DNA from: Thalassospiraceae bacterium | GTDB taxonomy: Bacteria; Pseudomonadota; Alphaproteobacteria; Rhodospirillales; Magnetovibrionaceae | Length of the DNA: 6,088 nucleotides | Assembly: GCA_030637205.1 (NCBI GenBank) | Contig: DAOVVL010000139.1 | Span: 1 to 6,088, forward strand | Direction: 5' to 3' | Shown: piece by piece, positions 1-5,682 of the stretch | Position numbering within the stretch: the first letter of the stretch is position 1 | How the letters are laid out: every line of letters starts with the position of its first letter | The notes under the pieces: generated by a model | The model's input: the letters and a program-made list of their open reading frames with translations, nothing else | Databases searched by the model: none | Told to the model about the DNA's origin: nothing | Position numbers and translations under genes: made by a program

Positions 1-116
1 GGTCTACTTATGACGGCCTCATGAAGGCCGGCGACGTTGATTAACAGACTAGTCGTGTTCCTTGTTGTGTTCGGGCCTGCATCGGTGCAACCGATTACGA
101 CTGGGGTCATTCGAAG
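1..116 (+). pseudogene. 3' part of an upstream tandem cytochrome c unit, interrupted by an in-frame TAA
   Basis: Read in the same frame as the downstream ORF, codons from base 3 give S-T-Y-D-G-L-M-K-A-G-D-V-D and then TAA at 42-44. After the stop the frame continues without a gap into I-G-A-T-D-Y-D-W and joins the ORF at 117. The stretch matches the later repeat unit at a constant offset of 372 bp. By hand count, bases 3-38 match at 30 of 36 positions and 81-197 at 98 of 117, but 39-80 match at only 22 of 42. The TAA sits where the intact unit has TCA (Ser). This is therefore the end of a longer multi-domain cytochrome gene that starts before the window and is broken here. It could be a true pseudogene, a recent nonsense mutation, or a local sequencing or assembly error. 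The window edge hides the rest. Confidence 0.6.
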
Positions 117-197
117 ATGAAGGAACGCCTGCGCAACAACCGCATGCCTCCGTTGGTCGAGTTTGACATCCCCGAAGAACACCGCGATGGCCCGACC
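3..197 (+). repeat. Tandem 372-bp cytochrome unit repeat, copy A (partial, degenerate in the middle)
   Basis: Direct repeat with copy B at a constant offset of 372 bp (124 codons). The flanks 3-38 and 81-197 are about 83-84% identical to copy B by hand count. The island 39-80 falls to about 52% and carries the in-frame stop. Confidence 0.8.
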
Positions 198-599
198 GGC
201 AAAGAAGTACCGATGCTCGCCGATTGGGTTGCAGCTGGCGCGAAGAATGATGATAATTTCAAAAACAACATTCTTCCGCTTTTCACCGGCGAAGATGCAT
301 GGGGTGAGGGCACAGGCGCCTGCACCGATTGTCACTTTGACAACAGCGAAGATTCCTACCATGAAATGGATCTTACCTCTTATGAAGGCATCATGAAGGG
401 CGGCGACGTTCTTTCACAGCCTCCTGGAGTTCCGCTGTTCGGTCAGTCCGCTATCGGTGCTACCGATTACGACTGGAGTCATTCCAAGATGAAGGGACGT
501 CTGCGCAACAACCGCATGCCTCCCGGAGTTGAGTTTGACATCACCGAAGAAAACCGTATGGGACCGATTGTTGCCCATGGCGTCTTTGGCGACATGTAA
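117..599 (+). CDS. C-terminal portion of a tandem-repeat c-type cytochrome (one complete CxxCH unit)
   Basis: The 160-residue open frame covers the tail of one cytochrome unit plus one further unit. The full unit has a heme-attachment motif C69-T-D-C72-H73 (codons 321-335), then L-T-S-Y-E-G-I-M-K-G at about 86-95. R-N-N-R-M-P-P follows at 130-136, where Met134 is the likely sixth iron ligand. The preceding unit's matching Met is Met10. A linker with L-A-D-W-V-A-A-G-A (34-42) separates the units, as in cytochrome domains that end in a W-hx-x-G-A helix. The last unit ends in G-V-F-G-D-M and lacks that helix. The product should carry covalent heme and act as an electron carrier outside the cytoplasm, but this fragment has no signal peptide. 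The ATG at 117 has no good ribosome-binding site and would cut a unit in half. It is simply the first start codon after the nonsense codon at 42, so the true gene probably began upstream of the window. A strong terminator follows 22 bp after the stop. Confidence 0.65.
   Translation: MKERLRNNRMPPLVEFDIPEEHRDGPTGKEVPMLADWVAAGAKNDDNFKNNILPLFTGEDAWGEGTGACTDCHFDNSEDSYHEMDLTSYEGIMKGGDVLSQPPGVPLFGQSAIGATDYDWSHSKMKGRLRNNRMPPGVEFDITEENRMGPIVAHGVFGDM
375..569 (+). repeat. Tandem 372-bp cytochrome unit repeat, copy B
   Basis: Matches copy A (3-197) with no net indel. It encodes the stretch from T-S-Y-E-G-I-M-K-G through the R-N-N-R-M-P-P methionine-ligand motif to G-P. The high nucleotide identity points to fairly recent unit duplication or to gene conversion between units. 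Confidence 0.8.
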
Positions 600-621
600 G
601 CAATAACGTTTCGATGCTTAG

Positions 622-659
622 ATAAAGGCGGGAGGGTCACCTCCCGCCTTTATTTTTTT
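622..659 (+). terminator. Intrinsic (Rho-independent) terminator after the tandem cytochrome gene
   Basis: Bases 622-635 pair perfectly with 640-653 (14 bp with a GC-rich GGCGGGAGG core) around a 4-base GTCA loop. A run of T (653-659) follows directly. It lies 22 bp past the stop at 599 and separates this gene from the propeller gene. Confidence 0.92.
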
Positions 660-683
660 GCCCAAAGCGATAACGTCAATTTT

Positions 684-716
684 TTGCCTGAATTTTTATT
701 CCAGCTTTGATATGCT
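684..716 (+). promoter_or_regulatory. Candidate promoter for the beta-propeller gene (extended -10)
   Basis: TGA followed by TATGCT (708-716) fits an extended -10 element. TTGCCT (684-689) is a possible but too distant -35 (21-base spacer). It sits between the terminator and the start at 768 in AT-rich sequence. This is a weak, motif-only call. Confidence 0.3.
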
Positions 717-767
717 GGCGACCATCCAGTTTTGGCCAATTTTAACCGCTTTTTTCAGGGACCCACC

Positions 768-1919
768 ATGAGCAAAATAACAAAAATAATCAGCGCAGCA
801 CTTATTATCGGTGTCGCCGGCGCCGCCATATGGCTTGGCTTCAGCACGGCCTCCACTGCCAAGGGTGATGCCCTTAAACTGGTATGGAGCACCAAGATGG
901 GCGGTTCGATCAATCTGGCCCCCGAAGTGATCAGTGACATGGTGCTGGTGACGCCTAAAGGTGGTCACCTGAACGCGTTGAACAAGGCTGATGGCAGTGC
1001 TGCCTGGAACTATAACCCCGACGAAGGGGTGTGGCCGCGCAGCCTCGGCAATGATGGTGAGCGGGCCTTCGTGTGCCTTAAAGGGGGCAGGCTGGCGGCA
1101 CTGAACGCTAACGATGGTGCGGTGCTGTGGAAAACCGATCTGGGGATCAATTGCCTGCGCCCCCCGTTTTTCGCAAATGACACCCTTTATGTGTCCACGA
1201 CCTTCGTCGGCGCCGGGCTGCCCAGCACGACGCTCACGGGGGCCAAGTTCTTTTCCATCAACCCCGCAGACGGCACCATTAACTGGGAACTGACCACCGA
1301 CACATACCTGCTGCAAACGGCCTTTCGCACGGGCGATACGGTGTATCTGGGCGGCAGCTTCTATAAAGCTGACTACGAAATTGACGAAGGTGGCCTGATC
1401 CGCATATACGCACTGGATGCGGCCAGCGGTAAAACAAAATGGACCTACGAAGCCGAAGACGGCTTCCCCAAGGCACTTTACGCCACCCAGGACCGGCTGG
1501 CTTATGTGGGCTATGATGATTATGTAATCGGCCTTGATACGGCAACGGGGAAAAAGCTGTGGCGGCGTGATACCGGCAACTGGGTACCTTCGTTGAACGG
1601 TTTGGGTGATACGGTCTACTACGGATCAGCCAACACCAATGTCCATGCCTGGAATATGTCGGATGGTAAAACCGTCTGGAAATACAATATTCCCGGTGAA
1701 TCGTTCAATTACATGCTGGGCCGCCCGATGTTTGGCGATGGGCGGATGTATTTCCTGAGCCAGCGCGGAACCGCTATTGCGCTGGATCTTGATGACGGTG
1801 AAATGCTGTGGTCGCAACCCACAGGCATAACAGCACGTGCGGGCCTGAACATCAGCGGAAAAACTCTGTATATCGTGGATAAAAACGGCACCGTTTACGC
1901 CTACGATATTCTCAAATAA
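768..1919 (+). CDS. Exported PQQ-like (BamB-type fold) eight-bladed beta-propeller protein
   Basis: A 383-residue protein with an N-terminal hydrophobic segment (about residues 8-25), preceded by Lys3 and Lys6. It is either a cleavable signal peptide (A-S-T-A near 28-31) or a membrane anchor, placing the protein in the periplasm. The rest is a run of PQQ-like beta-propeller repeats. Eight blade-marking tryptophans lie at 40, 80, 121, 173, 225, 265, 304 and 348, mostly in D-G-x-x-x-W or G-K-x-x-W turns, spaced 39-52 residues. This fits an eight-bladed propeller. There is no lipobox cysteine, so it is not a standard BamB lipoprotein. The only cysteines, Cys103 and Cys129, could form a disulfide. 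Such propellers either bind the cofactor PQQ in dehydrogenases or act as protein-binding scaffolds. At this length it lacks the extra elements of a full quinoprotein dehydrogenase, so a scaffold or partner role is more likely. ATG 768 is chosen over the upstream TTG at 732 because AGGG (757-760) is well placed and the signal sequence starts there. Its specific function is unknown. Confidence 0.88.
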   Translation: MSKITKIISAALIIGVAGAAIWLGFSTASTAKGDALKLVWSTKMGGSINLAPEVISDMVLVTPKGGHLNALNKADGSAAWNYNPDEGVWPRSLGNDGERAFVCLKGGRLAALNANDGAVLWKTDLGINCLRPPFFANDTLYVSTTFVGAGLPSTTLTGAKFFSINPADGTINWELTTDTYLLQTAFRTGDTVYLGGSFYKADYEIDEGGLIRIYALDAASGKTKWTYEAEDGFPKALYATQDRLAYVGYDDYVIGLDTATGKKLWRRDTGNWVPSLNGLGDTVYYGSANTNVHAWNMSDGKTVWKYNIPGESFNYMLGRPMFGDGRMYFLSQRGTAIALDLDDGEMLWSQPTGITARAGLNISGKTLYIVDKNGTVYAYDILK

Positions 1920-1989
1920 GTGCCGATTGGGGCAGCCCTGAAAGCACCCGCCACCGGCCCCACGGCCCATTGACTGCGAAGGCTTATAG

Positions 1990-2018
1990 TGGATTTTACT
2001 AATATGTTGTGGTATACA
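1990..2018 (+). promoter_or_regulatory. Candidate promoter for the monoheme cytochrome gene (extended -10)
   Basis: TGG followed by TATACA (2010-2018) resembles an extended -10 box. A weak -35-like TGGATT (1990-1995) lies 17 bases upstream of TATACA. It is in the 158-bp gap after the propeller gene, so the cytochrome may have its own promoter. I found no terminator between the two genes, so read-through is also possible. Motif-only call. Confidence 0.3.
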
Positions 2019-2065
2019 GAGTGTTAGGGTGCCTGACCTGAACAAAAACGAACTTGCCGCACATC

Positions 2066-2072
2066 AAGGAGG
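2066..2072 (+). promoter_or_regulatory. Strong Shine-Dalgarno sequence (AAGGAGG) fixing the start at 2078
   Basis: AAGGAGG lies 5 bases before ATG 2078. It settles the start against the upstream in-frame TTG at 2054 and GTG at 2075. It is the strongest ribosome-binding site in the window, suggesting high expression of the cytochrome. Confidence 0.85.
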
Positions 2073-2077
2073 TTGTG

Positions 2078-2476
2078 ATGAAAAGTTTCTCCAGCACTTT
2101 CGCCCCCACCTTATTTGCAACCTTCACAGCTTTAATTGCCTTAGGCTTATCACCTTCGGCAAGTGCATCAGATCACGCATCTTTTAAGGATACGGTTCTT
2201 CCCATTCTCACCAAGCACTGCGCGGAATGTCATACCGCCGGTGGCGAAGGCGTGCAAGCCAGCGGGCTGGACCTTTCTTCGTATGAAGGTGTGATGAAGG
2301 GAACGGATCACGGCCCGGTGGTGGTTCCCGGCGATGCATTTACCAGCAACATCATGGTGTTGATCGATGGTCGCGCCGGACCTGAGCTTAAAATGCCGCA
2401 CGGGCGAAAAGATTTAAGCCGTCAGGAAAAGGTGCTGCTGCGTCGCTGGATCAACCGCGGCGCCCACGAAAACTGA
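2078..2476 (+). CDS. Exported single-domain c-type cytochrome (planctomycete-type cytochrome C domain)
   Basis: A 132-residue protein. Residues 1-30 form a clear Sec signal peptide (Lys2, hydrophobic core, A-S-A cleavage site near 28-30), so it is periplasmic. The mature part begins F-K-D-T-V-L-P-I-L, typical of the planctomycete-type cytochrome C family (PF07635, from memory). It has a heme c motif C48-A-E-C51-H52 and L-D-L-S-S-Y-E-G-V-M-K-G at 64-75. K-M106-P-H-G supplies the probable Met axial ligand, and a terminal helix L-S-R-Q-E-K-V-L-L-R-R-W-I-N-R-G-A completes the domain. It would carry one covalent heme and shuttle electrons. It resembles the tandem units at 1-599 and lies 158 bp downstream of the propeller gene, so the three may work in one periplasmic redox process. 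Unlike the last tandem unit, its C-terminal helix is intact. Partner and substrate are not evident. Confidence 0.88.
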   Translation: MKSFSSTFAPTLFATFTALIALGLSPSASASDHASFKDTVLPILTKHCAECHTAGGEGVQASGLDLSSYEGVMKGTDHGPVVVPGDAFTSNIMVLIDGRAGPELKMPHGRKDLSRQEKVLLRRWINRGAHEN

Positions 2477-2579
2477 TCTGCCCTTGCGCCAGAACTTCGC
2501 GCGACCCGAAACCCTGAAAATTCAGCACCATAACTGAAGCGGCGCGATGGCGATTGTATGGGCATCCGTCGGCCATTCG

Positions 2580-2588
2580 TGCTAGACT
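2580..2588 (+). promoter_or_regulatory. Candidate extended -10 promoter element upstream of the membrane protein gene
   Basis: TGC followed by TAGACT (2580-2588) matches an extended -10. No convincing -35 lies 16-18 bases upstream; TTGTAT (2554-2559) is 23 bases away. It falls in the 248-bp gene-free stretch 2477-2724, where I otherwise see only a 14-codon micro-ORF. Weak call. Confidence 0.3.
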
Positions 2589-2724
2589 AAGACGCTTTTT
2601 ACAAAGTACATCAAATATCAAAGCATCAATTTTGCACCCTTTAGGATCAAAGTGAACACAACTTTGATTGCAGGGGTTGCAGAGGCCGTTCGGTAACTGC
2701 GATCAACGGAGCGCGCGCCGGGTC

Positions 2725-3120
2725 ATGCTAAATGATGAAACCAAACAGCTGGATATTTTCACAATGTCCGACAACCTGGCTAATATGGGGGCATTTTTTG
2801 CCATCCTCGCCTTGTCGGTCTTGGGCGGTTCCATGTTACTTGCAGATATGTTGTTGGGCCTTCGTGTGCTTACGTACTCGTTGTTTGTCGTCACGTTCTG
2901 GTTTTACATTCGCTCAGTCCAGGCCAACTTGGCGAACTATAAACACTTTGATGCGTGGGTTATGCTCGCCCCCGAAAACAGGCCCCCCGGTGAATGGGCC
3001 GAGAAAGTTGTGCGGTGCGCCGTTCATCAGTCGTATGAACGCTGGACCCGGCATTTTTCAATGGCACTGGGGATATCGCTGGCCCTGACCCTGATCGGAC
3101 ATCTGGCCCTGCCTTCATAA
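2725..3120 (+). CDS. Small three-helix membrane protein of unknown function
   Basis: I do not recognise this protein. From ATG 2725 it has 131 residues. Three hydrophobic segments are visible: about 21-43 (G-A-F-F-A-I-L-A-L start), about 46-63 (ending F-W-F-Y-I-R), and about 110-129 (F-S-M-A-L-G-I-S-L-A). Between the second and third is a polar, amphipathic region of about 45 residues with E-N-R-P-P-G-E-W at 84-91 and H-Q-S-Y-E-R-W-T-R-H at 101-110. There is no catalytic motif, heme motif or lipobox. The start is uncertain. ATG 2725 has only a distant GGAG (2708-2711), a TTG at 2668 would add 19 residues, and an ATG at 2764 would remove 13. No terminator is obvious, and its last 6 bases overlap the end of the convergent FkbM gene. 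The consistent membrane topology and reading through to the neighbour's end support a real gene. Confidence 0.7.
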   Translation: MLNDETKQLDIFTMSDNLANMGAFFAILALSVLGGSMLLADMLLGLRVLTYSLFVVTFWFYIRSVQANLANYKHFDAWVMLAPENRPPGEWAEKVVRCAVHQSYERWTRHFSMALGISLALTLIGHLALPS

Positions 3121-3912
3121 ATTGCTTTTGGGCAAAAAGATAAAATTGAAAATGTAATCATCACGATCTTCGGCTGGCTTTTCCGGATTATGGTGGCGGG
3201 CCGGGTCGAACGCGGAAAAATCGGTCAGCACCCCTTTCCACAAAAACATCGGCCGATAACCCATGGCCGCCACACGATCAATAGATTCCAAAATGGGGAT
3301 GCGGTTGTGGGCCTGCTCAATTTCGATGATTAAAACCGGATGATATTTAGCGATGGTTTGTTTGGCGCCTTCAAGCACTTCAAATTCATGGCCTTCCACA
3401 TCAATTTTAATCAGGCCGACGTTTTGAATATTTTCATCATCCAACGGGCGAAGCTCAACCGATGCCTCACCATAGGAATCGCCGACCTTGTCGTAATTCA
3501 GGCTGGCGCCCTGGTTGGAATATCCCTTGCGCCCCAGCGGGACCCGCAATACCGACTTGCCGGTTTTATCTGAAAGCGCCACGGGCGAAACCGTCACGTT
3601 TGATGTGCCGCGGCTTCCGGCTTCAAGAATTTTGAAAATCTTCGGGTTGGGCTCATAGGCATACACATGGGCAGACGCCTGTGACAGCCAATAGGTATAA
3701 ACGCCCTTGTTTGCACCAATATCAATGCTGACCTTGTTGGGGTCACACAAAAAAGGGATCAGGCTTAGTTCCGCTTCGCCGCGACGGCGTTCGCGGTGCG
3801 CCCGGTATTTAAAATACAGCGATGGCGGCACAAATATATTTTTCAGCTTTTCCTCAAACGTCGAGGTCGGCTCCCAATCGTCATTATTTGTGGTCATCTG
3901 GGTCGGGTCCAT
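3115..3912 (-). CDS. FkbM-family SAM-dependent methyltransferase
   Basis: A 265-residue class I methyltransferase of the FkbM family, which typically O-methylates sugars or polyketide-like hydroxyls using S-adenosylmethionine. Motif I, S-I-D-I-G-A-N-K-G (62-70), forms the SAM-binding loop. Y-E-P-N-P (86-90) gives the acidic residue after strand 2. I-K-I-D-V-E-G-H-E (168-176) is the family signature, followed by L-E-G-A and a strand, L-I-I-E-I-E (194-199). There is no signal peptide, so it is cytoplasmic. It is the last gene of a leftward set, 62 bp after the ELM1-family gene, and its stop overlaps the convergent membrane-protein gene. The start is uncertain: ATG at 3912 and ATG at 3897 (Met6) both lack a clear ribosome-binding site. 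Its neighbours suggest a glycan or metabolite tailoring role, but the substrate cannot be read from the sequence. Confidence 0.9.
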   Translation of the reverse strand: MDPTQMTTNNDDWEPTSTFEEKLKNIFVPPSLYFKYRAHRERRRGEAELSLIPFLCDPNKVSIDIGANKGVYTYWLSQASAHVYAYEPNPKIFKILEAGSRGTSNVTVSPVALSDKTGKSVLRVPLGRKGYSNQGASLNYDKVGDSYGEASVELRPLDDENIQNVGLIKIDVEGHEFEVLEGAKQTIAKYHPVLIIEIEQAHNRIPILESIDRVAAMGYRPMFLWKGVLTDFSAFDPARHHNPEKPAEDRDDYIFNFIFLPKSNL

Positions 3913-3974
3913 TCAAAGCGCGGAGATAGCTTAATTTCCCAGACAATATCGTACCCTCACAATTTTGGCACGGC

Positions 3975-4925
3975 CTAACTTACTTGCTCATTTAGTTTTT
4001 CCAGCACTATGGCGGCTATTCTGCTGGTTTCATCAAGGGGGGTATGCGACTCACCCACCAGCATGCCGGCAAATGGCTGGGTGATGCCTTCGCCTTGCAT
4101 CATCCCATGAAAGGCATCGAACTTTTTCGACCCGCCTTCCAGCGCCATGGTCAGCACAGGCTTTCCGGTTGATGCGGCTTCGGTAATCATCGAGACAGAA
4201 TCGCTGGTCACCAAAATGTAATCAGCCAGTGCCAGCATGGCAAAATACGGGTTTTCGCCGTGGCCATCCCAGATCATCACGTCCGTGTCTGCCAGTTGCC
4301 CAGATATGATTTCCTTGTTCGCATCACCTGTGCGTTGGGAAAAAGTCAGCACCATGCCGCACCCCTGCTGAGTAAGGGCTTTAAGCTGCTGTGCAATCCT
4401 ATCAGCGATTTGTGGGCTCATATTATAAGACTTGCTGGTGCCACCAATCAGGACCGCGATCAGTGGCTTTGAGAGAGCTGCAAACTGGTCCTTAAACTGC
4501 TCAGCAGCAATGCCCAGCTTTTCTGGCGTCACCTTGTGCAACGCGCCCAGTGTTGGATAGACATTGTCGCCCACCACCCGGTCATGGCGCGGCGCGGCGA
4601 TCAAATCAAAATACCGGCAAGGTACGCGGGGGTCCTGGATATGCACGGTGAAGGTTTTGCCGCCACTGGCCTTTTTGATGGCAATGGAAAGTGCGACTGA
4701 GCGTCTGCCACACGTAATCAACAGGTCTGGCCACGGGGGTTCAAGCGGGTCTGAGCTGGCCCCTACCCCACTAAGCGCGCCCGGTGCCATATGCCCCGGC
4801 AACCAGCGCCACGGGGCTTGCAAGCTGACGGTCTTTTCAACGAACGACATGCCAATGCGTTCAGCCAAGCCCAGCGCCTGTGAACGCATACCGGCTTCAC
4901 CGGTTGTCATCACCCAACATGACAT
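3975..4925 (-). CDS. ELM1-family (DUF1022, mitochondrial fission ELM1-like) protein, GT-B-like
   Basis: A 316-residue protein of the ELM1 family (PF06258, from memory), named after a plant mitochondrial fission factor but common in Alphaproteobacteria, where its role is not established. The fold is thought to resemble GT-B glycosyltransferases. Visible family motifs are W-V-M-T-T-G-E-A-G-M-R-S-Q (4-16), C-G-R-R (72-75), H-I-Q-D-P-R (95-100), P-R-H-D (112-115), G-G-T-S-K-S-Y (161-167), G-E-N-P-Y (223-227) and V-T-S-D-S-V-S-M-I-T-E-A (239-250). The segment T-F-S-Q-R-T (194-199) has Gln where I recall many relatives having Arg. No signal peptide or membrane segment is seen. The start at 4925 is supported by AGGA (complement of 4933-4936) 7 bases upstream. 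It lies 30 bp after the oxygenase and 62 bp before FkbM on the same strand, so it is probably co-transcribed. A glycosyltransferase-like role in surface glycans is plausible but unproven. Confidence 0.88.
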   Translation of the reverse strand: MSCWVMTTGEAGMRSQALGLAERIGMSFVEKTVSLQAPWRWLPGHMAPGALSGVGASSDPLEPPWPDLLITCGRRSVALSIAIKKASGGKTFTVHIQDPRVPCRYFDLIAAPRHDRVVGDNVYPTLGALHKVTPEKLGIAAEQFKDQFAALSKPLIAVLIGGTSKSYNMSPQIADRIAQQLKALTQQGCGMVLTFSQRTGDANKEIISGQLADTDVMIWDGHGENPYFAMLALADYILVTSDSVSMITEAASTGKPVLTMALEGGSKKFDAFHGMMQGEGITQPFAGMLVGESHTPLDETSRIAAIVLEKLNEQVS

Positions 4926-4955
4926 GATCGAATCCTGTGTTTTCGGGATGGGGCT

Positions 4956-5621
4956 TTAAGCTGCTTTGCCAATGGGATCATCAGGGAAGCACAGTTCGTG
5001 ACGCGCGCGCCATTCATCGGTGACATAATTGACGATCAGGTTTTTGCGAATGCCGGCCATGGGGCGTTTTTCATAACCATGCCACGTATCGGGGCTGGGA
5101 ACGAAAATAAGCGCGTGATCGGACTTGTATGGGGAAGATCCGATCAAGGTGTCAGGGCCATCATATATAGATGTTCCCCAATTCACGGCGTCTTCGTCGT
5201 GCGATAAATAAATCAGCATGGTAAATTTCTTCACCCCAATATCGGTATGGGGTTCCAGCCAGAAACCGGGGCTGTCCAGCGTGTATTCGATTCTGAGGTT
5301 GGTGCCTTGCAGATCGACGCCACACACCTTTTCAATTTCTGAAACTAATTCGGGGCTTTGAAAAGCATCGGCAATGGCGCCGCAAACCGGGAACTGTTCG
5401 CGACGCTCAACATCGAAATAGCCGCGTTTTTCGTTGTTGTTTTCCCGCTTTCCCACCGAATAGTCCATCCGGGGCACCGCAATAGGAAGATCTAGAACTT
5501 CGTCAACCACCTCTGCGCCCAGCGCATCGCTTAACATCCAATGAGAATAAGGATCGGTCGGATTGTCGCCGGTTTTGAGCGATTTAATGAAAGTCGATTT
5601 GATTTTCTCGGCTGAAGGCAT
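4956..5621 (-). CDS. 2-oxoglutarate/Fe(II)-dependent oxygenase-like protein
   Basis: A 221-residue protein with the double-stranded beta-helix signature of Fe(II)/2-oxoglutarate oxygenases. H125-T-D127 is the iron-binding HxD pair, followed by strand F-T-M-L-I-Y-L-S (133-140). The distal iron ligand is H181 in D-T-W-H-G-Y-E. R192 in G-I-R-K-N-L-I-V-N-Y-V, 11 residues later, is the expected 2-oxoglutarate carboxylate binder. All four key residues are present, so it is probably active, hydroxylating an unknown substrate in the cytoplasm. The N-terminal 110 residues hold the expected helices and carry no signal peptide. ATG 5621 is supported by AGGTGG (complement of 5631-5636) 9 bases upstream. 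It is the first gene of the leftward set and lies directly behind a good promoter. Together with ELM1-like and FkbM proteins it suggests a tailoring pathway, for example for a surface polysaccharide or its precursor. Confidence 0.85.
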   Translation of the reverse strand: MPSAEKIKSTFIKSLKTGDNPTDPYSHWMLSDALGAEVVDEVLDLPIAVPRMDYSVGKRENNNEKRGYFDVERREQFPVCGAIADAFQSPELVSEIEKVCGVDLQGTNLRIEYTLDSPGFWLEPHTDIGVKKFTMLIYLSHDEDAVNWGTSIYDGPDTLIGSSPYKSDHALIFVPSPDTWHGYEKRPMAGIRKNLIVNYVTDEWRARHELCFPDDPIGKAA

Positions 5622-5652
5622 GGCCAGTTTCCACCTGTGATTTGATCTTGTG

Positions 5653-5682
5653 AATATGTAGGCGTGTGAGGCCGTCTGTCAA
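5653..5682 (-). promoter_or_regulatory. Sigma70-type promoter for the oxygenase-ELM1-FkbM operon
   Basis: On the minus strand a perfect -35 box TTGACA (complement of 5677-5682) is followed after 18 bases by CATATT (complement of 5653-5658), which matches 4 of 6 in TATAAT. It points leftward at the start codon 5621, predicting a leader of about 20-25 bases that contains the AGGTGG ribosome-binding site. It is the best promoter match in the window. Confidence 0.65.

Noticed and set aside
117..119. ATG 117 as the authentic gene start
   Set aside because: It would begin in the middle of a cytochrome unit, without signal peptide or a good ribosome-binding site, while homologous sequence continues in frame upstream.
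696..1316. 206-residue open frame on the minus strand inside the propeller gene
   Set aside because: It lies antisense to a gene with clear repeat motifs, has low-complexity composition with no recognisable domain, and is a shadow frame.
768..1919. Propeller gene as BamB, the outer-membrane assembly lipoprotein
   Set aside because: No lipobox cysteine follows the signal segment, and the neighbours are cytochromes rather than the usual der/engA or hisS context.
2521..2538. Small hairpin (TTCAG/CTGAA) after the monoheme cytochrome as a terminator
   Set aside because: The stem is only 5 bp with an 8-base loop and no T run.
2732..3088. 118-residue + strand frame overlapping the membrane protein gene
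   Set aside because: It has Cys- and Trp-rich out-of-frame composition; the other frame shows coherent membrane segments.
3122..3139. Short hairpin at the convergent gene ends as a bidirectional terminator
   Set aside because: Only 4-5 pairs form and the stem is AT-rich; it lies inside the FkbM coding sequence.
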